NCBI GenBank assembly: GCA_020310875.1
Contig: CM035427.1
Location: 86,992,598 to 87,056,597, forward strand
Origin: Ceratopteris richardii
Lineage: Eukaryota; Streptophyta; Polypodiopsida; Polypodiales; Pteridaceae
Direction: 5' to 3'
Length of the DNA: 64,000 bases
In this document: piece after piece, positions 1 to 11,639 of the stretch
How the letters are laid out: every line of letters begins with the position of its first letter
Numbering within the stretch: position 1 is the first letter of the stretch
Program-made: the position numbers and the translations under genes
Notes under the pieces: generated by a model
Database searches by the model: none
The model's input: the letters and a program-made list of their open reading frames with translations, nothing else
What the model was told of the DNA's origin: nothing

Positions 1-2
1 CA

Positions 3-335
3 AGCCTCACAATTGGAGCTTGCACAAGCTCCATAATTTTCAACAAAGTTGAGCATACCAAATGGGTATCCCCCTTTGTGGTTGTGCCGAAAAAGAATGG
101 GAAGTTACATGTGTGCATCAATTTGAAAAAACTTAATGTGGTCACAATAAGAGATATTTATCCTCTTCCTATCATTGAGCATCTCTTAGCACAGGTAGCA
201 AGCAAGGAAGTTTATAGCTTTGTCGATGGATTCGCAGGCTACAACCAAGTGGTCATTGCCCTACAAGACCAACATAAGACAACTTCTACCACAAAATAGG
301 CTATCTTTGCATTTTGTGTGATGCCATTTCAGCTT
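3..335 (+). pseudogene. Ty3/gypsy reverse transcriptase fragment
   Basis: The frame opened at base 3 reads a gypsy RT N-terminal half: WVSPFVVVPKKNGKL, then LPIIEHLL, then SFVDGFAGYNQ, which carries the first catalytic Asp of RT motif A (usually FLDGFSGYNQ). A TAG at 297-299 replaces the expected Trp codon. The frame then still reads AIFAFCVMPF before homology is lost near 335, so this is a nonsense-mutated and truncated copy. It closely matches the RT of gypsy-1 at 23.4-23.8 kb, so it belongs to the same family. The element continues to the left of the window. Confidence 0.9.
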
Positions 336-498
336 TCACTATTTTGTTGGGCCTTTTTTTGGGACCTATATTCTAATAAAATAGAAGCCTTGAAAATTAC
401 CATAAATATGCACATGAGATGTGTTGTGTAGGCTTCAATTGAACATAAGGAATGCTCCTTGATAACACAACGTACTTTGTTTTCATTTGCACTTAATC

Positions 499-537
499 GA
501 GAGAGAGAGATTGAAGAGAGAGAGAGTTATATCTGGT

Positions 538-573
<36 letters not shown>

Positions 574-575
574 TT
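499..575. repeat. Compound microsatellite (GA)n-(CA)n-(TA)n
   Basis: Two GA runs (about 499-511 and 514-527) are followed by CA dinucleotides (about 538-550) and TA dinucleotides up to about 575. The following 300 bp stays TG-rich. Confidence 0.9.
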
Positions 576-1499
576 GTGGTCCGATAAATGAACATCCATT
601 TCATATGTTTACACACGCATGCACGTTTGTATATGACTGTGTATGATGTTACTTATGTGTGTGATTTAGTAGATTCCAACGAGTATGGTATGTTTTCTTT
701 GCTTCCTATGATTCGTGTGCATGTGTACGAATAAAATATGCATGTGTATGAACAAAATATGCACGTGTGTATATGGAAATTCGAATGCTTGTGTGTGAAT
801 GCATGCATTAGCATTCGAGTGTGTTGCATTGAGAAAAAGCAAATGCGAGAAAGTAATAGATACAACATCTCTGTGTGTGAGTGAGAGAGAGATGAAATTA
901 TAACAGTAGAATTACGCCAGAATTAAATGAAATCGAAATTATAATTGGAAATAAAATGAATAAAAATAAAATAAAACGACATTGTCTAAAAAAATGAAGT
1001 GAAATAAAATGATAATATATGTTCGATGAATACAGTTGTTGATGCATGAATGGACTTATGCGCAGGAGAGGACATCCACTTGTGTTCTTGAGAAATAAAA
1101 GAGTATATAATTGTCACATAATACATTACAAAAGAGATCTTATATAATTTATTGTATAGTACAATTAACTTGTATATAGTAAAGTGTATAGTAAAATTAA
1201 CTTGTATATAATTGTATAGTTTAAGTGTTTGGAATAAAAGAGTTTTTGGAATACAAGTTAAAAGCATTTATATGAGAAATTGTGAATTAGAAGTGATTCA
1301 AAGAAAACATATTTTACTAGAAATATCGTTACATTAAAATGAAATATAAGAATGAAAAGGACGCTTGTTAGATCTTAATCAATTTAGAAGGTACCTAGCG
1401 TACAAAACTAAAACGAGCAAGGTACACATGCACATTGCTTTTTTATTAAAAGGAAGCTCTGTGTGTGGCTTAGTTTCTTCGAATTATCTTTAATTAATT
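576..1499. other. AT-rich and TG-rich stretch without a recognisable gene
   Basis: Low-complexity TG/AT-rich sequence with short open frames that match nothing. Several short self-similar runs built on tgtatata/agttaactt occur near 1140-1215. No transposon protein, promoter or RNA gene could be supported here. Confidence 0.6.
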
Positions 1500-1840
1500 G
1501 AAAGTACAAGTGAAAGTGAGATTCATACTCATGGACCTAACCCCCCTTAACCCACAAAGTAGGGGTTTGATGTTGTACATAGGAAAGATTACAAAGCCTA
1601 AATGCCCACTAGGGTAGAAATTGGGAAGGGAGGGCTTTAAGGCCCAACACAGAGACTCGGAGAGGCGATCCACCTAGATATAAGGTTGTAATGATAGGTG
1701 CACAGATCCCAAAGTTTATAGGCTCAAGAAATTTCATCCAAATTTTAACAAGTACGGGGTGTCTAGGTAGCTCGCAGGGTTTGAATCCCCCAACCCACCT
1801 CGGAGGCAACAGGCTAAACCAATCGACCAACATGCAATTG
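1500..1840 (-). mobile_element. Candidate tRNA-derived SINE
   Basis: On the minus strand, TGGTCGATTGG (1829-1819) fits the RNA polymerase III A box and GATTCAAACCC (1787-1777) fits the B box, separated by 31 bp as in a tRNA gene. The rest of the tRNA does not fold into an obvious functional cloverleaf, so a tRNA-derived SINE head is more likely than a tRNA gene. The body would run leftward to roughly 1500. The 3' tail and target duplication could not be found, so the outer limits are guesses. Confidence 0.5.
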
Positions 1841-2844
1841 ACCACAATGTTGAAATTCAAGCTTCAACCTTAGTGTCAATTTTGACCATCAAATGGATGC
1901 CACTTGGAGTTACATGGAGCAAGCATTCAAGTATCAGAAGCTACAAATCAATTTGAATTTCATGATTCCTAACCTGTAACTTGTAGGGAATCTTTCCAAC
2001 TCTATATGAATACACAAACAAATTCAAATTGGGTATCCTACAAATGTGTGTGCTCTTAGAGAGTGTTGAGAAGCAAGCTAACCAAGCCCTCTTCTTGCTC
2101 ACTTGACGAATTCGAATAAAGTTTGTATTGCCATAGCAAGCACATTGATTTCTATGTGAGTGTTCCATATTGCTCTTAAGTGTTGAGCAGAGTTCACAAT
2201 CATTTCTTGTAATCTTGGTTTTGTTACAAAGCTAATCCAATCTCATAAATTTAGCTAAAGTCACCTGTCATTTCTCTACATATTGAGAGAGAATTGGATT
2301 GAGGAGTGAACATGTGTCTATGTATGCCTAGTGAAAACCGTAAATTGTCTGTCTTAGAGGTATTGTTTCTCTCACTAGGAGTAACCATTTTAAGTGAAAT
2401 AACTTGCATTAGAAAATTCTCAAAGCCTAGTGGATGTGTGCAAAAGTTCTTTGTTCTGACCTTCATAACCTCAAAGATTCAATTATTTCAGTATACAAAG
2501 GTTTTGTGAGAGTGTATGTGAGGCTATCATTGCTTCAAGGTTGCATCGAGAAGTTGCAAATTCTCCTACCAATGGTAATAGAGCTATTCATATACAAAGC
2601 ATTCAAGGGGACAAGGATAATACTTTGTAGGAGGTTAAAGGAAACGTAACTATTGGATTAAGTTCCAAGGCTCACACCAAGCAAAAGGGAGTCTACTAGT
2701 GAAGGAGGACATCAACCTCATCTCTTCTTATTATTCGCTTCATCTGCATCAAAGGGATCTAGTAGAATACCTTAAAACTCATCAGCTCATAATACAACAC
2801 TCAAATAGAGAAGTTGGATAACAATAATTATCAAAGGGTTCATG
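1841..2844. other. Unassigned sequence
   Basis: Moderately AT-rich, non-repetitive within the window, with only short ORFs on both strands that resemble no known family. It could be diverged LTR or intergenic sequence. Nothing further can be supported. Confidence 0.5.
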
Positions 2845-3345
2845 CACATGCACACTTAGGCACACACTCACACGCAAATACACACAAACACATGCATGCT
2901 TATACACACAAACACATGCATGCTAATACACACACTCGCACAAAACATACATTTAACTTACACAACACACATAACCTATAGTTAATCATATACGTACACA
3001 TTTTATTTTGCGTTCTTCTATTTTTGTTGTTTTTTGTTTTCAATTTAGTCTTTTGTTTTGTTTTATTCTTTTAGTTTTTGAATACGTTAGGTTTACTATC
3101 TTCATTAGGTTTTATTTTAAAGGTTTCACATTGATCTATATTAGTTCACATGCACTCCCACACCCACTACATATACACATACTTTCATGCACATATCTGT
3201 GCTCTCATGCACACAAAGACATACATACATGCACACATAAACCCACATATTTTTACAAAAACACACATAAATGAACACATTTATTGACATATTCACACAT
3301 ATAGCCACACATATCCAAACACACACATGTATCATCAAGACATAA
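2845..3345. repeat. CA/ACAT-rich low-complexity block
   Basis: Irregular runs of CACA, ACATGCATG and ACAT. A 24-bp unit containing ACACAAACACATGCATGCT is repeated twice in tandem near 2885-2935. The block abuts the 3' LTR of Copia-1. Similar CA-rich DNA abuts the other end of Copia-1 (9.3-9.87 kb). Confidence 0.75.
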
Positions 3346-3347
3346 GT

Positions 3348-4143
3348 GATGCAAGAATTTAAACTTTCTCTATGCAACTTGAAGCATGAATGGCCTCAAA
3401 TGTATGTTCACAGATACCTCTATTTATTCAAACGAATGATACTTTGAGTTACTATTGAATGAACCCAATAGCTTTTGCACACTCTGATTAGAATATGAGA
3501 CCTACCTAGTGCAAGTTGTCTCATTCAAAATACTTGCTCCTACGTAGAGAATCAATGCCTCCAAGAGAAATTACTCACTACCTTCACTAGACATGCACAT
3601 ATGGACCATTGTTCACTCTAGACTTAATTTCTCTCAAAATATGTGGCGATTAGACTTAAGATTCAAGAAACTTTAAGAGGACTATGAGAGCTTCTAAGAA
3701 TCCAATGATCACAAGAAATGGATACAAAATGATCAAGGCACTCTATTCATCAGTCATAGCTCAGTAGCACCTACATAGAGAAATATGATCTTGAGATATG
3801 GCTACTCAAAAAATGAAGAAAATCCTCAACAAAGTAGGGGACTTTTCTTAGCAAATAGTTTACTATATTTTTTGAATCCTCAAGGGATCACAAAAATTCT
3901 AAGTACAAGGTGTTTTTATATAAGTTTGAAAAGATTCCCCAAATGATGGGGAGCTTTTTTCCTAGAATGTAGGCTCTATCACACCTAAGCATGATAGGTT
4001 ATTGATTTGAGAGTTATGAGGGGCATTAAAATTTCAAATTTGAACTTGAATCCTCATGCTTGGCTTCTTGCTTCTTGTTGCTCCAAGTGTCATCAGCCTA
4101 GAGGGTTCATATGCTTCTAAGGCTAGAGTTTGATTTTTCAACA
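3348..4143 (-). repeat. 3' LTR of Copia-1
   Basis: Homologous to 8515-9293. On the minus strand it starts with TGTTG directly after the purine-rich GATGGGGAG. The left limit is set by the loss of similarity with the 5' LTR and is good to about 10 bp. Confidence 0.8.
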
Positions 4144-4199
4144 CTCCCCATCAAGCTTCAATCTTCAAGTCTTCATCCTAGCTTCATCATTCAAATGCC

Positions 4200-4899
4200 T
4201 CTTTTGAACGTTTTTAGCTTGATTGACTCTAATGCTTTGGTGAACATGTCAATACAATCATTTTTGGTACTTATATCTTGAACTTGTATCTCTTACCTTC
4301 TCTCTGGCATAGTGTTAATGTACCTCTATATGTTTCCTTCTAGCATGGAGGATAGGATTGCTACATATGTACACACTAGTCTATTAACGTACAATTTGAC
4401 CTCAATCATAAGCTTTTTGAGCCACATGAGTTCACATTAAACTTGTGCTAGTGCTTTATATTCCACCTCTATAGAAGATAGGGCAACTCTAGGTTGCTTT
4501 GTACCATCCATTAGATTACCTTGTTTCCTAAGTAGCACTACATATCTTCTTGTAATGATCCTATCAACATCTACATATGCTTTCACTTGAAAATCATCTT
4601 AAAAAAGATACAAAAGAGCTTCATTTAAAGTAGCTTGAGATGTTTTAATACTCTTTTAGCTACAAGTAAATGAGAAACCCTATGGATGTGCATAAATTGA
4701 GATAGCACACCAATTATATATGCTAGGTCTCTCTGATAGTGGCATACTTGAAAGAGCCCACTATTGATTTGTATATGAGTGCATCGTGAACTTGATTATT
4801 TTCAATTGAAGCTAGTTTCATATTGAATTCCATTGGGTTTCTCAATGGTTTTCACTGTGTGATCCCATACTTCTTCAACACATCCAAGATGTATTTTCT
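4200..4899 (-). pseudogene. Copia-1 RNase H region (degenerate)
   Basis: Minus-strand translation in shifting frames shows remnants of the Copia RNase H motif SSTEAEYKAL near 4445-4480, followed by the C-terminal region. It directly follows the RT frame. Multiple stops show it is dead. Confidence 0.65.
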
Positions 4900-5592
4900 C
4901 TAAATGATCCAAATACCATTACCTTTATTTATGACTTCAATACCTAAGATACATCTTATATCTCCAAGTTTTGAGACTTTGAAATCCTTCCCAACCCTTT
5001 CCTTCATTTCATTGATACCTTCTTCATTATCACCTATAATAATCAAGTCATCTACAAATTCACATATTAAGGAGACAAATGCTTTGCCTTCTCTTATGTA
5101 GAAAGATGATGGATCTACTTTGCTTTGTTTGTATCCACAATTGATCAAGTAATCTAGAAGCCTTTGATTCCATGCCATTGGGACTTTCTTGAGACCATAG
5201 AGTGCCTTCTTTAATGTACAAACACAATCACCTGTGATTTTGTCTTCAAACCCTAATGGTTGGTCCATGTATACTACCTCCTCTAGATCTACATTTACAA
5301 AAGCAACCTTCATATCAAATTGATATATCTTCCAATTCATGCTAGCATCAATTGCAATGATTGTTTTCATGATATTCATCTTTTCCACATGGCCAAAGGT
5401 CTCTTCAAGATCCACTCCATATGTTTGAGCGAAGCCTTTAGCTACAAGCCTAGTTTTATACCTAGCAATGCAACCATCTAAATGCATTTTTACCTTATAT
5501 TCCCACTTGGTTCCAATGACCTTCATATCTTTCTTCCTTGGCACCGATTTCCCAGTGTGGTTATCCTCCAAAGCCTTGATATCCTCTTTCAT
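4900..5592 (-). pseudogene. Copia-1 reverse transcriptase (230-codon open segment)
   Basis: This is the longest open part of Copia-1. It carries the Copia RT landmarks in order: RYKTRLVAKGFAQTYGVD, the motif A region with FDMKVAFVN (usually LDVKTAFLNG), the ALYGLKKVPMAWN motif, and the catalytic FVDDLIIIG, where both Asp of the usual YVDD are kept. Flanking RT and RNase H are in other frames with stops, so it is a relic despite the open frame. It has no intact start or complete pol. Confidence 0.9.
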
Positions 5593-6399
5593 AACCTCTT
5601 ACCATTCCTTGCATGTATTGGATTCTTCAAAGCATATGGCTTCTTCAACAACCTTACTGATGAATGCGTAGTGTCTAGCCATGAATGAATCATAGATACA
5701 TTTTTCAATTTGATAACCTACCCTATTAGACCTTCTTATTTCACCATTCCATTGGTTTGGATATTTGTTTTTCACCTTTGAGCTCTCCCCCTTCTTTGCA
5801 TGATGGTCTACATTGAGCTCAATCCAGAATTCTTCATCATCTTCTATCTTTGTGATTTTGACCTTGCCTTTGTTCCTTTCATCACCAAGTTGACTTGATG
5901 TGCAACTACCTCTAGTCCATGATCAATCTTTAGTTGTTCCATTAAGAACCATGCTTTTTGGTTCTTCATTTCCTCTTGACATCTGTTCTTTGCCATCTTC
6001 ATTTTCTTTCATAGATATTTTTCAAGACTATCAAGGTAAAATCTCATAAAATTGTACATCTTGATACCTTTAATCCCTTGATTGTGGGCTTCTAGCATCT
6101 ATACTCCTTTCTTTCACCTTCATACCCTATTAATACACATCTTCTTATGTATCATCGAGTTTTCTCCTCGATTGACTTGGACTTGGTGCATAGCGAGTAC
6201 ATCCAAACACCTTCAAGTGTGATAGATCATGTTTTCTATTGCACCAAGCTTCACATGATGTTGTAGCATGAATTCCTAATGTGGATGATATATTCATGAT
6301 TTTTATTGAAGTGGTTGATGCACCACCCTATGGCAATTAGGAATTGACATCTCTTTCATCATTACCTAATCACATTCTATAATGTACCTACCCTCCCTT

Positions 6400-7300
6400 T
6401 TCTACTATTGTGGTGTGTGCCTTCATGTGATTTGCCTCTTGATGCCATTTGACACCAATAAATCAAAGAAATCATGGGAGAACTATTCTCCCCCTCCATC
6501 TTCCCTTAGACATTTGATGTACCTACCACATTCCTTTTCTACAATAGCTTTGAACTTCTAGAATTGATAAAAGAATCTCACTTATGCTTCATGCAGTAAA
6601 GACAAATCCTCCTTGTGCAATCATCAATGAAAGTTACAAAGTATCTATCAATTGAGTTCTCGTTTGTTGGCCCCCAAAGATTTGTATGAACTAGGCAGAG
6701 TGCATGATAGCTCACATAGTTGCTCTTCTTGAAAGGTAACCTAGTTTGCTTACCCAACTAGAAAGCTTCACACATGTTCTTTAGATTTTGATTAATCCAA
6801 GCACTAACCTCTTCTTCTCCATATCCTTAAACAACTAAGTATTGATATGTCCATATATTTTGTGTGAAAGATCCAATTCTCATACCTTTCTACTTCCATA
6901 TGTGAAGTTGGTAGTATGGTTGAAGTCTTTCTTGACCTCCAATTTGAATTGCCTTTCCTCATTTCTACCTTTGGCTACCGATCTATACCCTTCCTTAGGG
7001 TTTTAGAAAAAAACATCCCTTTTGGTTAAAGTTGAACTACAATCCTCTTTCCACCATTTGACCCATAGAAACAAGGTTCTTGGTGACGATGGGGACATGA
7101 ACAACATCCTTCAAACTGGCAGCCTTGTAAGAACCATCTAGCATAACATCACCTATATGTGTGATGGCATGGGGGGTATCATAACATGTCTCTACATGCC
7201 CTTTGATTGATGGTACCTACATATCTAAGATGAAATCTTTGTTGTAGCTCATTTGATAATCTCATCCACTATCAATGTACTATATGCTTGATCCTTGTGT
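6400..7300 (-). pseudogene. Copia-1 protease and integrase remnants
   Basis: Near 7250-7275 the minus strand reads YIDSG followed by a stop, the Copia aspartic protease motif. Near 6450-6520 it reads LREDGGGE, matching the RSDGGGEF integrase motif around the second catalytic Asp. The order protease, integrase, RT is that of Copia (not gypsy) elements. Stops and frameshifts lie between the motifs. Confidence 0.75.
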
Positions 7301-7408
7301 TTTATAGTTACTGATCTACATCATAGCTAACATACTTTCATTCTCATTTGAAGTAGATGCATAATTACCTTTCCCTTTGTATGATGAATTTCTCTTCTTT
7401 GTTTCATA

Positions 7409-8450
7409 GCAATCCCTTGCATAGTGGCCATACTTACCACATATGAGGCATCCTTCTAAGTTTTTTTTTTGTTTTGAGTGTGATTGTGCCTTTCCTCTCT
7501 TTTTCTAAACTTGCATCTTCCTCTTGATGAAGATAAATTGCTCCATTATTCTTAATAAAAATCTCTATTTGATCCTATTCCTTGCCGTCCTTTGCCTCCA
7601 CCTTGATTTCTTCCTCTATCTCTCCCTTTATGTGCAGAAAATGCTTGGGCTTCATTGCCCTTTTTGTTGGGCCTGCAATGTTCATCTCCTCATTGAACAT
7701 TAAGGTCACTAGTTGCTCAAAGTCGGGAAGATTATCTTTAACATATAAATAAAGTGGTGGAAGACTTCCACTTCTCATCACCCCTAAACCCATTCAATGT
7801 ATATGCAACTAGGTCATCATCATCTATGTTACAACCTATGGATCCCAAGGCATCACTTACTTCCTTGATTTTTACAATGTAATCATTGATATTTCTACTT
7901 GGTCTCTTCTTCAAAGTATTGAGTTCATTCTTCAATTCAATCTTCCTAACTATGGCTGAAGTAGATTATAGCATCTATATGCCTTCCCACACTTTCAGTG
8001 AAGTGTTTAGGTCCTAAATATGCCCTATCATTGCATTACTAATATGCTGAGATAATATGAAGATGACCCTCTTATCTCTCTCATTCCATTTTATAAAGAT
8101 CCTCAAAGGATTTGATGTTGGATTATCCCCAAATCTATGCCATGAAATCTACTGCACTAGCAAGCCCTCCTTCAAACCCTTGCCCATGAGAAAGATAGAC
8201 ATTTTAGATTTCCATGGCTAATAGTTGTTTTTATTTTTCAATTTGGGTGCTATATTTTGAGATGATGTACTCAAATGTACTCTTCTAAGGCTCCTTGATG
8301 CAATAATAGTGACTCCTATCAAGATCTTTATCTCTTTACTTCAAAAGTACCAAAAGAAATGGTGTAAATACCTTACTTCTGGACTAGTAGACTTCCCTTG
8401 GCTTGATTATATATCCTTGAACTCGAATGAGTAGCTCATCTTCTTCCAAG
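7409..8450 (-). pseudogene. Copia-1 gag with CCHC zinc knuckle
   Basis: The minus strand encodes a UBN2-type gag (NINDYIVKIKEVSDALGSIG near 7.85 kb) and a complete zinc knuckle CLICGKYGHYARDC at 7453-7409 (C-X2-C-X4-H-X4-C). Open segments at 7738-7935 and 7575-7793 are in different frames, so the gene is frameshifted. The N-terminal part up to about 8.45 kb is recognisable but interrupted by stops. Confidence 0.8.
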
Positions 8451-8500
8451 CCTTTCAATGGCTCCTTCTTGTTCTCTTCGAGTGTCTTTGTGTGTTAAAA

Positions 8501-8513
8501 GGCTCTGATACCA
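8501..8513 (-). other. Primer-binding site of Copia-1
   Basis: The minus strand reads TGGTATCAGAGCC, complementary to the 3' end of a Met-type tRNA as in many plant Copia elements. It lies just inside the 5' LTR. Confidence 0.9.
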
Positions 8514-8514
8514 A

Positions 8515-9293
8515 GGACGGGAAAATATACACTTTACTTATGCAATGTGAATCATGAATGGCCTCACAAGTGAGTTTAGAGATGCCTCTATTCATTCAAA
8601 CTAATGACACTCTCACGTCCTCTAAAATGATCCCAAGATCATTTTAACACTTAGAATATGCTCTGGGACTCTTCTAATGCAAGATATCTCACTTAAAATA
8701 CTTGCTCCTACTATGAGAACCAATGTTTCAAGCCACTCTACTTAGTGCTTTCAATAGGCATGGACATAGAGACCATTGTTCACTCCATACTTAAGTTCTC
8801 TTAGAGTATGGAGAGATTAGAATTGAGCTTCTAAGGACCTTTAGAATACTATAATATATTTCTAAAAAAATAATGTTACAAGAAAAGAATACAAAATGAT
8901 CCTGGAATTTTGCTCATCTCTCATAGCTAACTAGATCCTACCTAATGAAATATAAGTGTGAGATATGGCTACTCGAAGTATGATGAAAAGCCTCAAGAAA
9001 GCAGAGAGCTTGATTAGCAAGTGTTCTTCTAGCTTGTTCAAATCCTCTAAGTGATGACACACATAGGAACACAATGGTTCAAAGTAGAAGGTTTCTTTTT
9101 ATAACTTTGAAACTATTTCCTAAATGATAGGGAACACTTTTCCTAGAATGTATGCTTTATCACACCTATGTGTGATGGGTGATTGATTTGAGAGTTATGA
9201 GGGGGACTCAAATTTCATATTTGAGCTTGAATTTGCTTTCTTGGATTCTTTCTTCTTATTGCTCGAATTTTCATCAATCCAAAGGGTTCATAT
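8515..9293 (-). repeat. 5' LTR of Copia-1 (outer end truncated)
   Basis: Homologous to 3348-4143, for example the shared segment catgaatggcctca near both left ends. Similarity stops after agggttcatat at about 9293, so roughly the first 40 bp of the LTR in element orientation are missing. Confidence 0.8.
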
Positions 9294-9870
9294 TCCATTG
9301 GGTTCATATAATCTTACATTCACACACATAAAAACCACGCAGCCTCATCCATATACACATCCACATCGATAGTCACATTCACACCCATGAATGCACATAC
9401 ATATCACATTCACAAGGCACATTAAACACACATACATACAAACAAAATCATACAGAAATTCATAAATACACACACACACCCATATACATTTAATCACATT
9501 GACACGCATAAAGGCACACATAACATATGAAAAAACTTACACATATTCTTACACACATAGCACATAGAATATTTAGGTTTATACACACAAGTTTATACAT
9601 AGGTAGACACATCACACTCACATAGAATAAAGGTATACATTTAATAGCATTCACATGCATAAATACACACATAACGTATAAAAATAGTTACAGATATTCT
9701 TACACATAGCACATAGAACATTTAGGTTTATACAAACAACTTTGTACGTAGTTAGACACATCACAGTCACAAAACACACATGTAAGGCACAATACTTTGC
9801 ATACATGCACACACATACAAAAACATACATAAATGCACATACATTGAAAGAACTCATCAACACTTTATTA
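9294..9870. repeat. CA-rich block with a 151-bp tandem duplication
   Basis: Irregular CACA/ACAT DNA. Within it, 9487-9637 and 9638-9788 are two imperfect head-to-tail copies, both starting catttaat and containing cacatagcacatagaa and atttaggtttata. The offset is 151 bp. Confidence 0.8.
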
Positions 9871-10845
9871 GCTTACTGAGTCTTTTTGTTTTTGTCCTTC
9901 CTATAGGTACCAAAGATATCAAGCATTATCAACAAAAGAAAAATTGGGTTCAATGAGAGATTATGATCAAGAAAAGAGTTTTTTTATTTTACATGACTTG
10001 TGCATGGGGGACTCCTTCCTGACATTTGCACCGACTAAATTGCACATCATCCTCAATAGGCCAACCTAAAAATCCAATAGAAACACATCAAAGTCGTTTT
10101 GAGATTTTTTTATCATTTTATGAGTATCTCTTGAAAAATTAAACATGTCTTTTTATGCAAATGCAAGTTTATAGCAAGAAAAGAAAACTTTAATGTACTC
10201 AATCCATGATAAAAAACCTTTTTTTATTAACATAAAAATATAAAAATAAGTCATAAAAATCTTATAGAAATCACTCGGATGTTCTAAAAACAATCATTCC
10301 TATCAACGCATTTCAAAGTTAGATATAATCTTATATAAATACGCTTTTTCTTTGTTCCTATGCACCTATTAGGAAATACCATCCCTACATACGACTTATT
10401 AGAAGTGGTTTTGAGATCGCATATAAGTCATGAATATTGCTTTTTATCTTTTTCTTTTCTTTTCTTCATCTTTCTCTTTACTTTGCAACAACCATTATTG
10501 CAGTACATCTTCATTTCTTCATTTACTCTTTACTTTTTCATTTTTGTTTTGGGTTGGAAGAAACCTTCACAACCCTTCTGGTTAAGGGAAAGCCCTTACC
10601 CTACGTATATAAAAGAATTCCTTCTTCTACCATGATCTTCAAGTTGGTAGGTCTTTATGACAACTATCTAGTGTAGATGTTCCTACTAGTGTTCATAATC
10701 ATATCTTTTCCTAGCTTCAATTTTTCTTTTAATTGCTAGAACTTTTATGGGATGCAATAAACGATATGTAAACGAACAAAAACAAAATATTAATATAAAT
10801 AAACAAAATATAGTAAAACACAGTCATCTTCGCATTTAATTTCTT
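9871..10845. other. Unassigned AT-rich sequence
   Basis: No protein family, LTR end or RNA gene is recognisable. Two plus-strand ORFs of 79 and 91 codons overlap in different frames and are low-complexity (Phe/Leu-rich), so they are not called as genes. Confidence 0.5.
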
Positions 10846-10849
10846 CATC

Positions 10850-11570
10850 CTTAGTGCCCTTATTTGGAAACATATCTGGATCAAATTTGTATTTGTCTCC
10901 ATTCCTTCTCTTGAACAGCTTCATACTCCAAATATTTAAGGAGTTACATATAACTTACGAAGTTCATAGGAGGAATTCTCAAAAATAGACACAACCACAT
11001 ACAACCCAAGCCATCTCTTTGTTAAGTTTCTTTCTTGAATCATATTGAGTATCAAAATTATTGTCATATACTAATTCCCAATCATCAAGTTCTATCTTAT
11101 GAGTCCTAAGTTAATGTGTTTTGTCAAAATATATCTTGTTGTTTAAATGTGACTTCTTTACTTTTTGAGCATCTTCATTTAAATTTTCTTTACCTTGTTC
11201 AAGTTGTTTGGTTCTTAGAGGTAATAAATCTTCTCTTGCTAGATTTTCACTCCATGGGAGCATAATCCATGTCAATATCCAAGTTTGGATAGGGAAGACT
11301 AGTTTCTCACAATACATTAGTTATGTATGCATGAATCGCATAGACCTAGAACATGTAATCCTGTTTGCCCATAATGCAAATGGAAGATATTTAGGCCACT
11401 ACTTTATCTTTCCATTGCAAGCCTTCAGGATCACCTTCACAATTGAAGGATGATCTCTTTCAATCTTATCATTAAATTTTGGGTTAAAGGAACTAGTCAA
11501 AGGCAATCCAAGTGAATGTGCAAAGATAAGTAACACATTATGATTATAGGCATCTATACAAGATGGGGCA
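10850..11570 (-). pseudogene. Gypsy integrase C-terminal fragment
   Basis: Minus-strand frames join to give the end of a Ty3/gypsy integrase: KIERDHPSIVK, then WPKYLPFALWANR, then EKLVFPIQTWIL, REDLLPLRTKQLEQ and NKIYFDKTH, ending with KRRNGDKYKFDPDMF. This is the region between the DDE core and the C-terminus. Stop codons and frame changes separate the blocks. It abuts an unrelated Copia scrap on its right, so it is a truncated copy. It differs from the gypsy-1/2/3 family and represents another lineage. Confidence 0.8.
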
Positions 11571-11639
11571 AAAGAAAACCTCCTAGAGAGGGAAAAAAGT
11601 GTGAAAGTGCTCCTAAGTGTGTTTACACACGTCACTACA

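Larger units (their letters stand above)
3348..9293 (-). mobile_element. Copia-1: decayed LTR retrotransposon with both LTRs
   Basis: The element reads right to left. The 5' LTR lies at about 8515-9293, an initiator-Met type PBS at 8501-8513, gag at about 7.4-8.45 kb, protease near 7.25 kb, integrase at about 6.4-6.9 kb, RT at 4900-5592, RNase H at about 4.2-4.9 kb, a purine tract (GATGGGGAG on the minus strand) and the 3' LTR at about 3348-4143. The two LTRs are clearly homologous along most of their length but diverged by many substitutions and indels, so this is an old insertion. Stops and frameshifts occur throughout. The outer tip of the 5' LTR, present in the 3' LTR as TGTTGAAAAATC, is missing and replaced by CA-rich sequence. 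Confidence 0.9.

Noticed and set aside
1777-1829. Functional tRNA gene
   Set aside because: A and B boxes fit, but no complete acceptor stem or anticodon arm could be drawn. A SINE head is more likely.
10360-10676. Two overlapping plus-strand ORFs as a membrane protein gene
   Set aside because: Phe/Leu-rich by base composition, no start context, and overlapping in different frames.
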